64,000 bases of DNA from Euleptes europaea. Lineage: Eukaryota; Chordata; Lepidosauria; Squamata; Sphaerodactylidae. A program made the position numbers and the translations under genes. Positions 43,291-55,356 of the stretch are shown here, piece after piece (position 1 is the stretch's first letter; each line of letters opens with the position of its first letter). Below the pieces are notes generated by a model, which saw nothing but the letters and a program-made list of their open reading frames with translations, was not told the origin of the DNA and did no database searches. The stretch lies in contig NC_079332.1 in the NCBI RefSeq assembly GCF_029931775.1, positions 1,748,501 through 1,812,500 of the forward strand, read 5' to 3'.

Positions 43291-43721
43291 GAGGGTTGCC
43301 AACCTCCAGGTGGAACCTGGAAATCTCCTAGTATTACAGCGCATCTCCAAACTACAGAGATCAGTCCCCCTGAAGAAAATGGCTGCTTTGAAGGGTGCTT
43401 TCTATGGCATTATACCCCACTGAGGTCCCTGTCCTCTAGGGTTGCCAGGTCCCTCTTTGCCACCGGCGGGAGGCTTTTGGGGTGAAGCCTGAGGAGGGTG
43501 GGGTTTGGGGAGGGGCGGGAATTCAATGCCATAGAGTCCAATTGCCAAAGCGGCCCTTTTCTCCAGGTGAACTGATCTCTATCGGCTGGAGATCAGTCGT
43601 GGTAGCAGAAGATCTCCAGCTACTACCTGGAGGTTGGCAACCCTACTGTCCTTCTAACCCCTCCCAACAGGCTCCGCCTCCAAATCGCCAGGAATTACCC
43701 AATATAGAGTTGGAAATTCTA
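43291..43721 (+). mobile_element. hAT-type element interrupted by a second copy of its own family
   Basis: The outer element starts agggttgccaacctccagg at 43292 and resumes at 43654 with taacccctcccaacaggctc. The inner copy occupies 43437-43645. Confidence 0.75.
43437..43645 (-). mobile_element. Inner hAT-type element
   Basis: Complete copy between ctgtcctc (43429-43436) and ctgtcctt (43646-43653). Confidence 0.82.
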
Positions 43722-43920
43722 GTGCCACCACACCATTAGGTCAACACCCAATGGCCAAAGCATAAAATACAAGCCATCTGGGTAGCTGAAATCAACATGA
43801 ATTCATGCTAAGAAAAAACATTCCAACTGGAATTTCCCAACCCATAGTTGGAAACGCTCTGAGGACTGGGCAGGATTTGGATGCAGAGTATGGAGAGGAG
43901 AAATACGAGGGCACCCCCCC

Positions 43921-44300
43921 ATGGTTGCCAACCTCCAGGTAATGTTATACCAAAAAATCAGCACGAGGGCTCTGCTTTTAAACATAAGATTATATTCACC
44001 AATTACCAGTTGCAAGTTTCCCTTATTTGCAACTGGTAACTGGTGAATATAATCTTATGTTTAAAAGCAGAGCCCTCGTGCTGATTTTTTGGTATAACTG
44101 TGGTTAATACAGCATAGATCCATTGTTTACATCAACCTCCAGGTAATAGCAGGAGATCTCCTGCTATTACAACCAATCTCCAGCCAATAGAGATCAGTTC
44201 ACCTGGAGAAAATGGCCGCTTTGGCAATTGGACTCTATGGCATTGAAGTCCCTCCCCTCCCCAAACCCCGCCCTCTTCAGGCTCCCCCCCACAAACTACC
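43921..44300 (+). mobile_element. hAT-type element carrying a fold-back insert
   Basis: The family sequence runs to ccaggtaat at 43943 and continues from 44133 after repeating 15 bases of itself; its 3' end is truncated near 44300. Confidence 0.75.
43944..44132 (+). mobile_element. Fold-back insert of unknown family with 15-bp target duplication
   Basis: Arms 43944-44015 and 44027-44098 are 72-nt inverted repeats with one mismatch and an 11-nt loop. A 34-nt unique tail (44099-44132) follows. Identical caacctccaggtaat copies flank it (43929-43943, 44133-44147). Confidence 0.75.
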
Positions 44301-44529
44301 CTACCCACCCCACACACACACCGGTTTCCCTCTTGGTGAGTGTGGGGGAATCCATTGCTCTCTGCCTCATCTTCTCGCTAGGGAGCAATCAAACCACCAT
44401 TAAAACAAAGACCCACAACCAAATTTTCTTCCATGAGTTGGGCCTCCGTCTCTCTCTCTCTCTCTCCAGTGCATGTGGGGCAGCCCTTTTCCAGCGGGGC
44501 ATTTGAGTCCTCATCTCTGGGGCTGACTC

Positions 44530-44820
44530 TTTCGTTTCCTGGCATGCGCAAGTTCCTAATCTGACCTGGTTTCTTTGTGTTCCTTTCCCCTCTTTTTCAA
44601 AACAGGGCTTGTTCAGAGAGCTATTATCCTTAATGATATAATTGGTTCTTTTAGTGAAGGTTTCTGGGGGGGGGGGGTGTTTGGTTTTTTAGGAAGCTGG
44701 ATGTTGCTGCTAATTAATATGCCCCCAATTCTGCAAGTTACTGAGAATTGTGGTAAAACCGGAAACCATTTAGCATTAGACCTCATAATGGAGGGAGCCG
44801 ACTTTGCGTAGGAAGCTGGC
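44530..44820. promoter_or_regulatory. Candidate conserved non-coding block C
   Basis: Repeat-free, AT-rich, with homeodomain-like ctaattaatatg and a long non-degraded appearance. No coding potential is supported. Confidence 0.3.
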
Positions 44821-45034
44821 TAGATCAAACCCCAAATGCTGTAATTATCCGGGTGCGGAACCGGCTCTCAAAGGGAGTTACTCCAAGAACAGGGAAAACA
44901 TCAACAGTTGAAACGGAGGGTGATTCCTGAGAGAATTCAGCCGCCTTGCCTGAATTGCCCCAGAATGTGAAAAATGCCGTTGGCAAAATTACAAAATAGG
45001 TACATCCCCTGGACACACCGGTACCTCTATTTTT

Positions 45035-45254
45035 TTTTCTATTTTCTTCAATCACCTTTCCCCCCCACAGGGGATCCAAAGCAGCCAGGATCGTTCTCCT
45101 CTCCTCCAATTTATCTTCACAACAACCCCTGTGAGGGTGGTTAGGCTTACAGTGTTTCACCCACCCAGCAAGCTTCTGGGTGGAGTATGGATTTGAACCT
45201 GGGTCTCCCAGGTCCCACTCCGACACTTTCACCCCTACACCACACCGGCTCTGT
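45035..45254 (-). mobile_element. Sauria-type SINE
   Basis: Inverted; keeps cttcacaacaacccctgtga and the head cctacaccacaccggct. Confidence 0.8.
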
Positions 45255-45640
45255 TCACGTTCAAGAGAAGGTTGAGGGGTGACATGATAGCCATGTTTAA
45301 ATATTTGAAGGGATGCCATGTTGATGAGGGAACTAGCTCGTTCTCGGTTGCTTCAGAGACTAGGACACGGAGTAATAGATTTAAACTAAGAGAAAAGCGA
45401 TTCCACCTAAACGTTAGGAAGAACTTTCTGACGGTGAGGTCTGTTTGACGGTGGAATGCGCTGCCTCGGGGTGGTGGAGTCCCCGTCTTTGGAGGCCTTT
45501 AAGCAGAGGTTGGATGGCCATCTGTCGGGAGCGCTTTGATTGTGGGATCCTGCATGGCAGGGGGTTGGGCTGGATGGCCCTTGTCGTCTCTTCCAACCTT
45601 GTGGGATTTTGTGGGATTTTTTTGTATGTGTTCCAATAAT
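45255..45640 (+). mobile_element. CR1-like LINE 3' end, second subfamily
   Basis: Coding remnant [20 protein letters not shown]-like, then FRLNVRKNFLTV-like and WNALPRGG-like, ending cttccaaccttgtgggattt. Confidence 0.85.
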
Positions 45641-46944
45641 CCCAGCGCACTGAGGTCACAAATGCCGCCAGTGTATGTGCCCACGGGAATCTCACCCCAC
45701 TGGGCACTACAAAAACAAAAAAGGACTTCCATCCGAGAGGAACGATCTGATGCCATTCTGGCCTCCGCTTGAATGCGGTGTGATCAGATGACTGGAATCC
45801 AGGGACGGCGCAGATCCGCCTGATAAGAATTCTAATAAAGCATTACACGCGGACACGTTAATTGCTGGATCAGAACGCAAAACTACAATGTCCTTCAGCT
45901 AGGTGAAGGTTAGGCGTGCTCCGAGGGAGACGCCAGAGGAGCCGCGCTGCCCAGCGCATGCCCGTACTCTGTGCCATGGAAAGATTATGCAGAACGGCCC
46001 AAGGAACAGGCAGGGGAAAAGTCTCTTGCACGGCGAGAGCTTTGGTTACGAGGGAGACGCCGGTGGGCGAAGGAACAAAGATCAGCGGCGTGGAGAAATG
46101 AATGGAGAGTCACGCCTGTTTGCCTGCTTTCGCGGGCTCCGTCCACAGTCTGAGGACAATCGGATTGCCGGGCCGGAATGCAAATAAGGGGGCCGCTTAG
46201 AAGCGGGGCTGGGGGGGCCTCACCCAGAGCAACTGATCCTCCCCACTTTAAAATATTCTTAAAAAACAAAACAAGCTTCTTAATTTGTTGCATTTGAATT
46301 TGAAGAAACAAAAAGGAAAATGTCTGATTTAAAACCAGTGGCCGCTGAGGCTCTCCTCCCCACCCCTAAAAGAAGACGCACCAACCAGTTCTGCCAACTT
46401 TGGGGGATTTTTCCAGGATCCCCACCATTAGACTTTCAATCTGTAGTCTTCAACCCATGGATTTGGGACCCTCAGGTGGATCGCGGTGCGCCCACAGAGC
46501 CACTGTTTCTTCTTCTGCCTTTTGGAAGGGCCTCCTCCTAGTGCGCATGCGCAATCAAGAGCGCCATGGCTCTTGTCTCCCTCTGCATCAACATGGAGAA
46601 CAGTGTAGCAGCATGGCGGTGTGGGGAGATCACTCAGCAGAAAAGAGGACTCCTCCATAGTTCTGACCGCCGACTTCTCCCTCACTACTGCAGTGTGCCT
46701 CGTGGTGCACGGCTTGTGTTTCTGGCCCCCGGCTCTTTTGGTCTGCCTCCCACAACCCTGGCCTTGAGCCCAGAGAGGTTACAGGACTGGGTCCTCCTCT
46801 TCCTCTTCCATGACTCTGATGTCACCCGACTTCCTATCTATCACCTTCTCCCATCTCAGTTGGCCCCGTGCTCAGCGGATCCCAAGATTGAAGATTGTTG
46901 CTTGAATGGATCCTGATTGTACCACTCGGAGAACCGTGGCCCAT
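45641..46944. other. Intergenic, largely unassigned
   Basis: 46430-46500 (tcttcaacccatggatttggg, then tggatcgcgg) recalls the end of another hAT-type element, but no second terminus was found. No gene is supported. Confidence 0.4.
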
Positions 46945-47157
46945 GAACACACGAAGCTGCCATCTACTGAATCAGACCCTCGGTCCATCAAAGTCAGTAT
47001 TGTCTACTCTGACCGGCAGCGGCTCTCCAGGGTCTCAGGCAGAGGCCTTTCACATCACCTACCTGCCTAGTCCCTTTAACTGGAGATGCCGGGGATTGAA
47101 CCTGGGACCTTCTGCATGCCAAGCAGATGCTCTACCACTGAGCCACGGGCCCTCCTT
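46945..47157 (-). mobile_element. tRNA(Ala)-like SINE, type B, full length
   Basis: Inverted, with an intact head (gagccacgggccctcc end) and body. Confidence 0.88.
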
Positions 47158-47867
47158 TAAGCAGCGGGAAGCTTAAAAGGGCCACTAAGAGGAGTGATGG
47201 TTTATGTTAAGAGAAATGCTTGTCATAAGTGGCTGAGATCTTGAACGCACCTCTTCGTGTTCAAGCCATGGGTTGCAGAAGCTAACAATTAAGAGGTACT
47301 AAAAGGCTCCTACTTGAGAGGGAAGAGCCAAGTCCAGAGCCTTGCCAGGACTGGGGCCCCATTGATGCAGCCGATAGAATGGGGCAACCAGGTGCGGCGG
47401 ACTTTTGAAGTGCAGAAGTCTGAGTTTTGCTAGTGCTCCAGCCTCCAGGAGATCATCTCTAACCCAATCTTTGTCTGGAGAACTCTTTGCTGAACCCGCT
47501 ACAAACAGGACAGTGAAGCCCCCCCAGGGGTGTCCACCTGCTGGCATTGGTCTCCAAATACGCAATGTTGTTGATAAACGCGGGCTGACCAGCGGAGTTG
47601 GCCATCGATGTGGTTTCCAAAGCATGTGGTTTCCAAAGCAGTGCGCACCCGTGTGTCGAAGCCAAGCTGTGCATAGCAGGAGGTCCCAGGTAGGAAGCCG
47701 TCGGGATGTTCTCCGGTCCAGAGGTTACTCCGTCAAGTGTATAATTAATTACAACCCAGCAGTGACTCATTTATCCTGCTAGCCCGAGCCATGAATCTCG
47801 GGATTTTAATTCTGTACTAAAAGATCTCAGCTTTATATTCTATTGCCTGGATTCCCTTTCTGTTGCA
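47158..47867. other. Intergenic, unassigned
   Basis: No exon or repeat recognised. Confidence 0.4.
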
Positions 47868-48171
47868 AGAAGAAGAAGAGTTGGTTTTTATATGCCAACT
47901 TTCTCTACCACTTAGGGAGACTCAAATTGGCTTACAACCACCTTCTCTTCCCCTCCCCACAACAGACACCCTGTGAGGTAGGTGGAACTGAGAGGGTGTG
48001 ACTAGCCCAAGGTCACCCAGCTGACTTTATGTGTAGGAGCGGGAAAACCAATCCAGTTCACCAGATTAGTTTCCGCTGCTCACGTGGAGGAGTGGGGAAT
48101 CAAACCCGGTTCTCCAGATCAGAGTCCACTGCTCCAAACCACCGCTCTTAACCACTACACCACGCTTGCTC
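47868..48171 (-). mobile_element. tRNA-derived SINE, type A, long form
   Basis: Inverted full-length copy; A/B box end accactacaccacgcttgct. Confidence 0.9.
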
Positions 48172-48749
48172 ACCACAATTAAATGCAAGCGGGCTTGGGT
48201 ATTGTTGGTGATGCAGGCGGCAGTAGCGGAGGATGAGTTGGCTTGCAGTGTCTGTCCCTACACAAGGGACACACACTGCAAGGCCCCAAGGCTCTGGAAT
48301 GATTTTTTTAATATATTGCAAGCCTCTGGCCCCAGGGAACTTGCAATATAGATTTCAACAGCCAAGAGTGACGATACAGAGAGAGCTTTTTCTGCATGCG
48401 AAACGGGACGCCATATTTCCAGTTCATCTTGAGCTGTGCCGGGGCGTAGCTCCTATTGCGGGCTGACAGCTCACCCCGTGAGCATTTCAACTTGTCTCGG
48501 GGTTGGCATCCCCCCCCCCCCACTTCCCAGATGGTTTAGGCAGCTGATTGGGAAGCCTGGGCCACGGCCTCATTTCCTTGGCCAGAGTTGGAAACTTCCA
48601 CCCAGACAGTGAGGATGTTCTTAGAGCAGTGTTCCCCCACACCAAAATGAATGGATACCCTCCCCCCGTGGTGGAATGCATGAAAAACATGCCTTCCTTT
48701 GGCAGAAAAATCTCCCGACCTTTTGCTAGCTAGTGGCCTACATAGGAGT
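48172..48749. other. Intergenic, unassigned
   Basis: Nothing recognised except a C-run at 48511-48521. Confidence 0.4.
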
Positions 48750-49074
48750 TAAGAAGAAGAAGGAGAGTTGGTTTTTATATGCCGACTTTCTCTACCACTT
48801 AAGGGAGAATCAAACCGACTTACAATCACCTTCCCTTCCCCTCCCCACAACAGGCACCCTGTGAGGTAGGTGGGGCTGAGAGAGCTCTAAGAGAGCTGTG
48901 ACTAGCCCAAGGACACCCAGCTGGCTTCATGTGGAGGAGAGGGGAAACCAATCCAGTTCACCAGATTAGCCTCCGCCGCTCATGTGGAGGAGTGGGGCAT
49001 CAAACCCGGTTCTCCAGATCAGAGTCCACCGCTCCAAACCACCGCTCTTAACCACTACACCACGCTGGCTCTAA
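48750..49074 (-). mobile_element. tRNA-derived SINE, type A, long form
   Basis: Inverted full-length copy; also carries the extra agagctctaagagagctgtg segment present in the youngest-looking members. Confidence 0.9.
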
Positions 49075-49083
49075 CCTGTCTGA

Positions 49084-49120
49084 CTCTCTCTCTCTCTCTT
49101 TCTGTCTGTCTGTCTTGCTT
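49084..49120. repeat. (CT)n(CTGT)n microsatellite
   Basis: Pyrimidine repeat directly after the SINE head. Confidence 0.85.
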
Positions 49121-49723
49121 GCTTTCAGAAAGCAAACTCTCTTTGTGCAAACAGGCTTTTTTTGGAATTTGCTGGGGAACAGCATGCCCCAAACTGGGAT
49201 TTTGTTCCACAACACACATACCCAACCCCTCCCTGGCCCCAGCAGGTCCTCCCAGCCACACAGTACCAGTCCACTGTGCCGTCTCAAGCAGTTCCCTTCC
49301 TTGAACACAGGGCTTATTCACAGAGCGCAGCTTTCTCGGCAAGGCCGCCAGCGTTGCTGTTTAATTTGGAGGGCGTGTGGCACAGCAAGGGGCTGGTGCC
49401 TCACGAGGAGGACAGAGTCGGCGTGCGCCGAATTGCAACGGCTACCGACCGCCTAAACCCTCTTGGTTCTCTCCTTCCGGAATTGTGAAGCTCGCCAAGT
49501 TTTCTCCGAAGGGTGCCTGCTCGCAATGCGGCCTGCTCGCCCTTCGTCTCGAAACCGTTGGAGCCGTCCGCTCCAAACCGTCTGCTCTGAAACCTGGTAA
49601 ATAGAACCCCAGCAGAGTGGGCCCAGAGATAAGGAGGCCAAAGATATAGGCATGGCCGTGGTTGTCCACACGGCAACTGTTTTCAGTTCAGCTCCATTCT
49701 TCTCTCTTTCCCCCTAAAGCGTG

Positions 49724-50081
49724 TTGTTTTCTGTTGCCCCAGAAGGTCGGACCAGAACCAACGAGTTGAAATTAACTCAAAAGAGTTTCCATCTAGACAT
49801 TAGGAAGAACTTTCTAACAATCAGAGCGGTTCCTCGGTGGAAAAGGCGTCCTCAGGAGGTGGTGAGCTCTCCTTCCCTGGAGGTTTTTAACTAGAGGTTA
49901 GATGGCCATCTGTCAGCAATGCTGATTCTATGACCTTTGGCATCTTGGCCATCTTCTGGGCATGGAGTAGGGGTCACTGGGTGTGTGTGGGGTGGGGAGG
50001 TAGTTGGGAATTTCCTGCATTGTGACAGGGGTTGGACTGGATGACCCTGGTGGTCCCTTCCAGCTCTATGATTCTGTGTTA
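49724..50081 (+). mobile_element. CR1 LINE, 3' end
   Basis: From gttttctgttgccccagaag to ccagctctatgattctg. Confidence 0.9.
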
Positions 50082-50138
50082 TTCAGGCTACCCTACAGAC
50101 TATGAAGCCTATGGCGCGTGCCAAGCAAGCACTGAGAC

Positions 50139-50323
50139 TACCTGGATATTTTGGGGGGCGGAGCCTGAGGAGAGCAGGGTTTGGGGAGGGGAGGGACTTC
50201 AATGTCATAGAGTCCAATAGCCAAAGCGGCCATTTTCTCCACGTGAACCGATCTCTATCGGCTGGAGATCAGTTGTAAATAGCAGGAGATCTCCAGCCAC
50301 CGCCCGGAGGTTGGTAACCTGAG
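50139..50323 (-). mobile_element. hAT-type element, 5'-truncated
   Basis: Ends cggaggttggtaacctg; the opposite terminus is missing. Confidence 0.7.
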
Positions 50324-52720
50324 ACACTGAGCCCCTCTCCCCAAAGCAATAATGTGAACGTACCCCACTGTCCCCCAACTCCAGTACCACCCTCAAGGCA
50401 AAGGCCCTCTGAGAAGTCTTCTCCCAAATCCTGTAACTGGAGATGCTGGGGATTGAAACTGGGACCATCTAAGCCCTTGGGCATGTCCTCTTTCCATGCT
50501 GATCTGAACAGTGGCGTACAGTCAGAAAGCTAATGTCCTCGCAAAAGGCTCAGATATCTGTAGATCACATTATTCAGCTTTTTTGGAAGCTTTCGCTCCA
50601 GACAACATTGAGGAGCAGGCAGGGATGACTTTTGCCCTCAGATGATCCCGACTCTCCCCAAGGAAAATCAACGCCGCGTGTTTCCCATTTTCCACCATCT
50701 GCCTGGACTCAGGGAGAGATAGTTTGACGAAAATCTCGCTTCCACCGCCGCCTTTAAGTTAGCCTAAGCCGATGCCAAGGAGGCCAAATTTGGGGTGTGA
50801 GCAGATGTCCCAGGGAGGTCTCCCGCAAGCAGCCTGCCCTGTCCGACCGCCGAGTTTCATAAGCGGTTGGGCTGAAGTTTCCTTTGGATGCCAGGAAGGC
50901 AGCTGCTTCAGCAAAAATAAAAAACACCAACCCTGCCAGACCTAACCTATCCCTGAACGAACAAGAGGCTTCTCAGACCATGAGGCACGGACGCTGAGAA
51001 ACCCCGGCACGGACGCTGAGAAGAACGAGGGTTTTTTTTGAAGGCGGAGGTAAGTCAAAAGTGAGCCATGTTAGCTTCGGAAGAGCCAGATGCAGGCAGA
51101 CCCTGCCCCACCCTGAAACGTAAGCCCGGGCCAGGAAATTGGTATATGGAGAGAAAACAACCCTAGTTTTGCTAGGGACGTTTTCAGGGCAGGGCGGCCC
51201 TTTTGAGAGAGGAAAACGCTCCAGGCACCCATCCCTTATTTGAGTGTTTAATCTGTCAGCCCTCAAGGCAGTAGGGCAGGGATCGGTGAAATATATAACT
51301 CGAGGGCCAAATGTGACTTGTGAGGGAAACGAATAGGAGGTCTTTAAAAAAGGAAAGGAAAGATTGCGGTTGAGTGGGGTGCTGGAATTGCCAGGATGTG
51401 AAAGGGGTGGCAGGCAAAGATGTTGGGCTGCGTCACTTCCACTATGCAAACGGGCTTTCTGATTCTGGTTCTTTGTGGATTTCTTGCTTTGAATTTTGAC
51501 ATTGTTTGCTTCTTTCTCTCTAAAAGGTTGCTGACTCTGGAGGGTAATGATTGTGGGGTGGCGGGGAGCACCTACCCTGAGCGCAGTCATCCTCCGGCTC
51601 TCAAGTTGGCAGGTGTGAGAGAGGAAGGCAATTGGGTCGGTGTCTTCTCTTCCCATCTCCTCAAGGGTCAAGAGGATGCCCTTGTTTGGCATAGGCCCCC
51701 TTCTGCTCAGCACCGGCGCCCTGGCTAGATACCCCTTTTTCTGATGGGTTGCCCTTCCTGCTGCCAGGCAGACACAAATCTCTTGCTCTTAGCATCGCTG
51801 AGCCATTGGGTGTTGGGTTCATACCTCCCTCTGCTTGTCTTGGCCATATTCCCAGGTGCCAGGGTGGTTTGACAGGGTTTAAGGATCAGTGCCAGGCCGC
51901 TCATCTAACAGCAGGAAAATCCCAGCCTCTGTCAGGCGGGGAAGCAGTCCTCTCAGCTGCTCCGGGAAAGGATCTGCTTCCGTCTCTCCCTGGAGGGATG
52001 CCTGGAGCTATTGACGGATGCTATGGAATCTGCTAGTGAGAAGTTCACAAGTTTCCTAGGCTGAGATGGATTATGGGGGTGGGTGGGTTGGGGGGCTGGG
52101 TGGAAGCTCATCTAGTGAGACAGCTTGCCAGTTCCTTTTTATGCTACATTTCTACTTGCAGGGAGCTCCTTTTTTATACATCTTCATGAATGCGATCCTG
52201 CCCAGCCCATTCTGCTGCCCCTGGGGAGATGTAACCCTCCTCCTCTCTGCTGGAGAGAGAGAGAGGAGAAAATTCTTTGCAGCCCTGAAAGCGACATGAA
52301 AGCTAGTGGGTTTCCCGTGCCAGGAACATCCGTGCAATGGAAAGAGCTCTGCTGGTCTCATTCAACTTGTCCAGATGATGACTCATCTCTTCTCTGCAGC
52401 CCGGCAGGGTTGTTACGAATTCTTCCGGCGTTTCTGTAACTTCTCTTGTTTGGCTTTTGCACGTAATGTCTGAGCACAGCTGAATCACAACCGTGGCTGC
52501 CATACACAGCCTGGTCATTTGGGAGGAGGGTCGCCAACCTCTTTGTTAACCTCTGCTCCTGTGCCTTCGGCCACAGCTGTCTTACAGGTGTTAAGTCAGC
52601 AATAATGCTTCTCTTCCTGCTGTGAAAAGGGTCGCCGGTTTCTGCAGACGCAAGAGCATGCCAAGGCACCTTTTCACGGTCAGTTGGCGACCACGTTTGG
52701 AAAGAGGTCAGTTTGCGTTA
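50324..52720. other. Intergenic, 2.4 kb mostly non-repetitive
   Basis: 50424-50470 is a scrap of type B SINE (ggagatgctggggattgaaa). A 17-bp direct repeat ggcacggacgctgagaa occurs at about 50982 and 51006. Nothing else is recognised. Confidence 0.4.
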
Positions 52721-52728
52721 GGGCTGCC

Positions 52729-52926
52729 AAACTCCAGGTGGGGCCTGGAGATCTCCCGGAATTACCACTGATCTCCAGATTAGAGATCAGATCAGTTCCC
52801 CTGAGGAAACTGAAGGGTGGAGACTCTATGGCACTGTACCCCACATAGGGCTCCCCTTCCCCATATTCTCTCCAGGTTCCACCCCTAAATCTGTAAGAAT
52901 TTCCTAATCTGGAACTGGCAACCCTG
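52729..52926 (+). mobile_element. Non-autonomous hAT-type element
   Basis: Between gtttgcgt (52721-52728) and gtttgtgt (52927-52934), one mismatch. The interior is diverged, suggesting an older copy. Confidence 0.8.
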
Positions 52927-53011
52927 GTTTGTGTAGCACTCTCATCCATGTGGGCTGCCTTCTGGGGAGAATATATTTCCTTCCCCCGCAAGAATGTAAA
53001 AGCCTTCTCAG

Positions 53012-53193
53012 TAGGGTTGCCAACCTCCAGGTCCTAGCTGGAGATATCCCGCTATTACAACTGATCTCCAGCCGATAGAGATCAGTTCACCTGGAGAAAA
53101 TGGCCGCTTTGGCCATTGGACTCTATGGCATTGAAGTCCCTCCGCCCCCCCAAAACCTTCCACTGGTGGCAAAGAGGGGACCTGGCAACTCTA
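53012..53193 (+). mobile_element. Non-autonomous hAT-type element with exact target duplication
   Basis: Flanked by identical cttctcag octamers at 53004-53011 and 53194-53201. Confidence 0.85.
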
Positions 53194-53675
53194 CTTCTCA
53201 GAGGCCTTTTCCCGAACCCCATACAGCCGGCAGGGAAATTCAGGACACTGCATGAGTTCATGAACTCAGCAGCTCCCACCCTGAGCAGATGTTTTCTCTG
53301 CCCGGACGGCCTCTCGTGAATGTGTAAGAGAAACCACGCTTCCTAATTCTGAGTATCGTCGCCACTGTGGCGACAGGGGGGGAAAAAGCCAAGGTCCCTA
53401 CAGCGAAGGAGTTCATAGCGGGTGAGAAGGCAGGATGCTTCATATGTAAAGGATTTGGGTTTGCATATAATGGGGGCCCAGAGAAGCCCTGCAGGTCTCT
53501 GAGTTATTTGTATTAATGATGTTTGTTCAGCTGGCCTTTTAAGGCAGGCTAATGTCTTTGGGCGGCACAGGCCAGGCAAAGGAAGTTGGCTTCTCAGACC
53601 AGCCTGATGCCCTTATCAAGCATCGTGCGTGGAAGGAGAAAGCGACAACCCTTTGAGGCTCCTTTTAGGCAGCAG

Positions 53676-53902
53676 GAGAAAGGCACTGTGGCATAGCGGT
53701 CACAGACTAGGACCTTGGAGAGCCAGGTTCGAATCCCTGCTCTGACATGGACGCTGACTGGGGGGACTTTGAGCCAGACGTACATTCTTAGCCTGATCTA
53801 CCTCACAGGGTTGTTGTGAGGATAAAAATGGAGGATAGGAGAATGACGTACGCCACTTTGGGGGAAAAGGCAGGGTATAAATGAAGTAAATAAATAAGGT
53901 TG
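53676..53902 (+). mobile_element. Sauria-type SINE
   Basis: Head ggcactgtggcatagcggtc, core cctcacagggttgttgtgag, tail gaagtaaataaataagg. Confidence 0.85.
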
Positions 53903-54014
53903 GGTAACATTTAAATCTCGAACGGACCTTTTATACGAGCTCCGTAACTAAGAACAAAGTCAATGCACATTTTAAAAAATCAGAAATCCTGGCTTGCTTT
54001 CAGAGCACATCAGT

Positions 54015-54222
54015 TAGGGTTGCCAACCTCCAGGTACTAGCTGGAGATCTCCTGCTATTACAACTGAATCTCCAGCCAACAGAGATCAGTTCACCTGGAG
54101 AAAACGGCTGCTTTGGCAATCGGACTCTATGGCATTGAAGTCCTTCCCCTCCCCAAACCCTGCCCTTCTCAGGCTCCCCCCAAAAAACCTCCCGCCAGTG
54201 GCGAAGAGGGACCTGGCAACAT
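54015..54222 (+). mobile_element. Non-autonomous hAT-type element
   Basis: TAGGGTTGCCAACCTCC start, cctggcaacat end; the 3' terminus is mutated. Confidence 0.78.
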
Positions 54223-54540
54223 CACGGAGTTTGGGGAAAAGGAATTGAAAGGGTCCGGACTCTAAACGCAGGCGAGGGGACCCAGGAATTTCTCATAATG
54301 GTTTTGAACTAACCGCCTCTGGAGCCATGCAAGTTGGCTAATGAGCCAGGAAGGCGGAGAGCGGGCTTTTTCATTTCTTTGCTGCCCACAGATCAATAAA
54401 TCCCAACCAGAGACCTTCAGGGAGACTTCCTCCCCCCCCCCCCAAGCAGGAGATGTTCTTTCTTCTCCAGTGCAGCCTGGCAGGCCAAAAGAAAAGCGAT
54501 TCTCCACATTTCTGGCTTCTCTTATACCCTGACTTTCTCT

Positions 54541-54707
54541 AGTAGTAAAAAAGGGCAAGAGTCCAGTAGCACCTTAAAGACTAACAAAAATATTAGTCTT
54601 TAAAGACTTTGTTAGTCTTTAAGGTGCTACTGGACTCTTGCCCTTTTCTACTACCGCAGACAGACGAACACGGCTACCCACTGTGAATTATCTTCATGGA
54701 AAACCCA
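54541..54707 (+). mobile_element. Fold-back repeat, same family as 5134-5328
   Basis: Inverted arms of about 55 bp (agtagtaaaaaagggcaaga... and its complement) meet without the ribozyme-like centre, followed by the tail cacggctacccactgtgaat. Short direct repeats actttctct flank it at 54532-54540 and 54708-54716. Confidence 0.7.
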
Positions 54708-54716
54708 ACTTTCTCT

Positions 54717-55124
54717 GCGTCTCTCCATTGACACACTGTGACAGGTGAGCCAATAAGAATTTGATCAGCTTTGGCGGTTTTCAGGCGCCCTGGCCTTGCG
54801 GTGTGCGCGCAGTGCTCTCATACCAGTGGCCGCAACAGATAAATAAATATCCGGCATGAGGATGTGCTCCTCTATCAAGAGCCTTTGACAAGCATCGTAT
54901 CCGTGGCTGTGACCCGAATGGCAGAGCTGAGAGGTGCTTGTTAAAGTCTTCAGCGGACTAGGAGTCTGTTGCGACTGTGGAGAAAATGAGTTTTGTCTGG
55001 ATTTGGGCTTTTTTTTGGGGGGGGGGGAAAGAGCTTAGGACATTCTGTTAAGGACACGTAGCGCTGAACTCAGTTCAAGCTAATGTGATTTAAGCCAGTC
55101 AAAATCCATTTATCTGCAGATGTT
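54717..55124. other. Intergenic, unassigned
   Basis: Non-repetitive apart from a G-run at 55016-55027; possibly conserved non-coding, unproven. Confidence 0.3.
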
Positions 55125-55336
55125 TACAAAAAATTTCCACCCTGGAGCTCTGGGAGGCATACAGGGTCCCTCCCCTCATACATGTTACCCTCACAACAAC
55201 CCTGTGAGGTACGTTAGGCTGAGGCACGTGACTGGCCCAGGGTCACCCACAAATCTTCCATGGCGGAGGAGGGATTTGAACCTGTGTCTCCTAGATACCC
55301 GTCTTGGACTCTATCCACCATACCACCCTGGCTCCC
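55125..55336 (-). mobile_element. Sauria-type SINE, diverged
   Basis: Inverted; retains ccctcacaacaaccctgtga and a tgaacctgtgtctcc B-box region. Confidence 0.75.
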
Positions 55337-55356
55337 GGATGTATGCACTTTTAAAG

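Noticed and set aside
46321-46541. Short frame beginning MSDLKPVAAEALLPTPKRRR
   Set aside because: It runs into hAT-like terminal sequence and matches no known protein.
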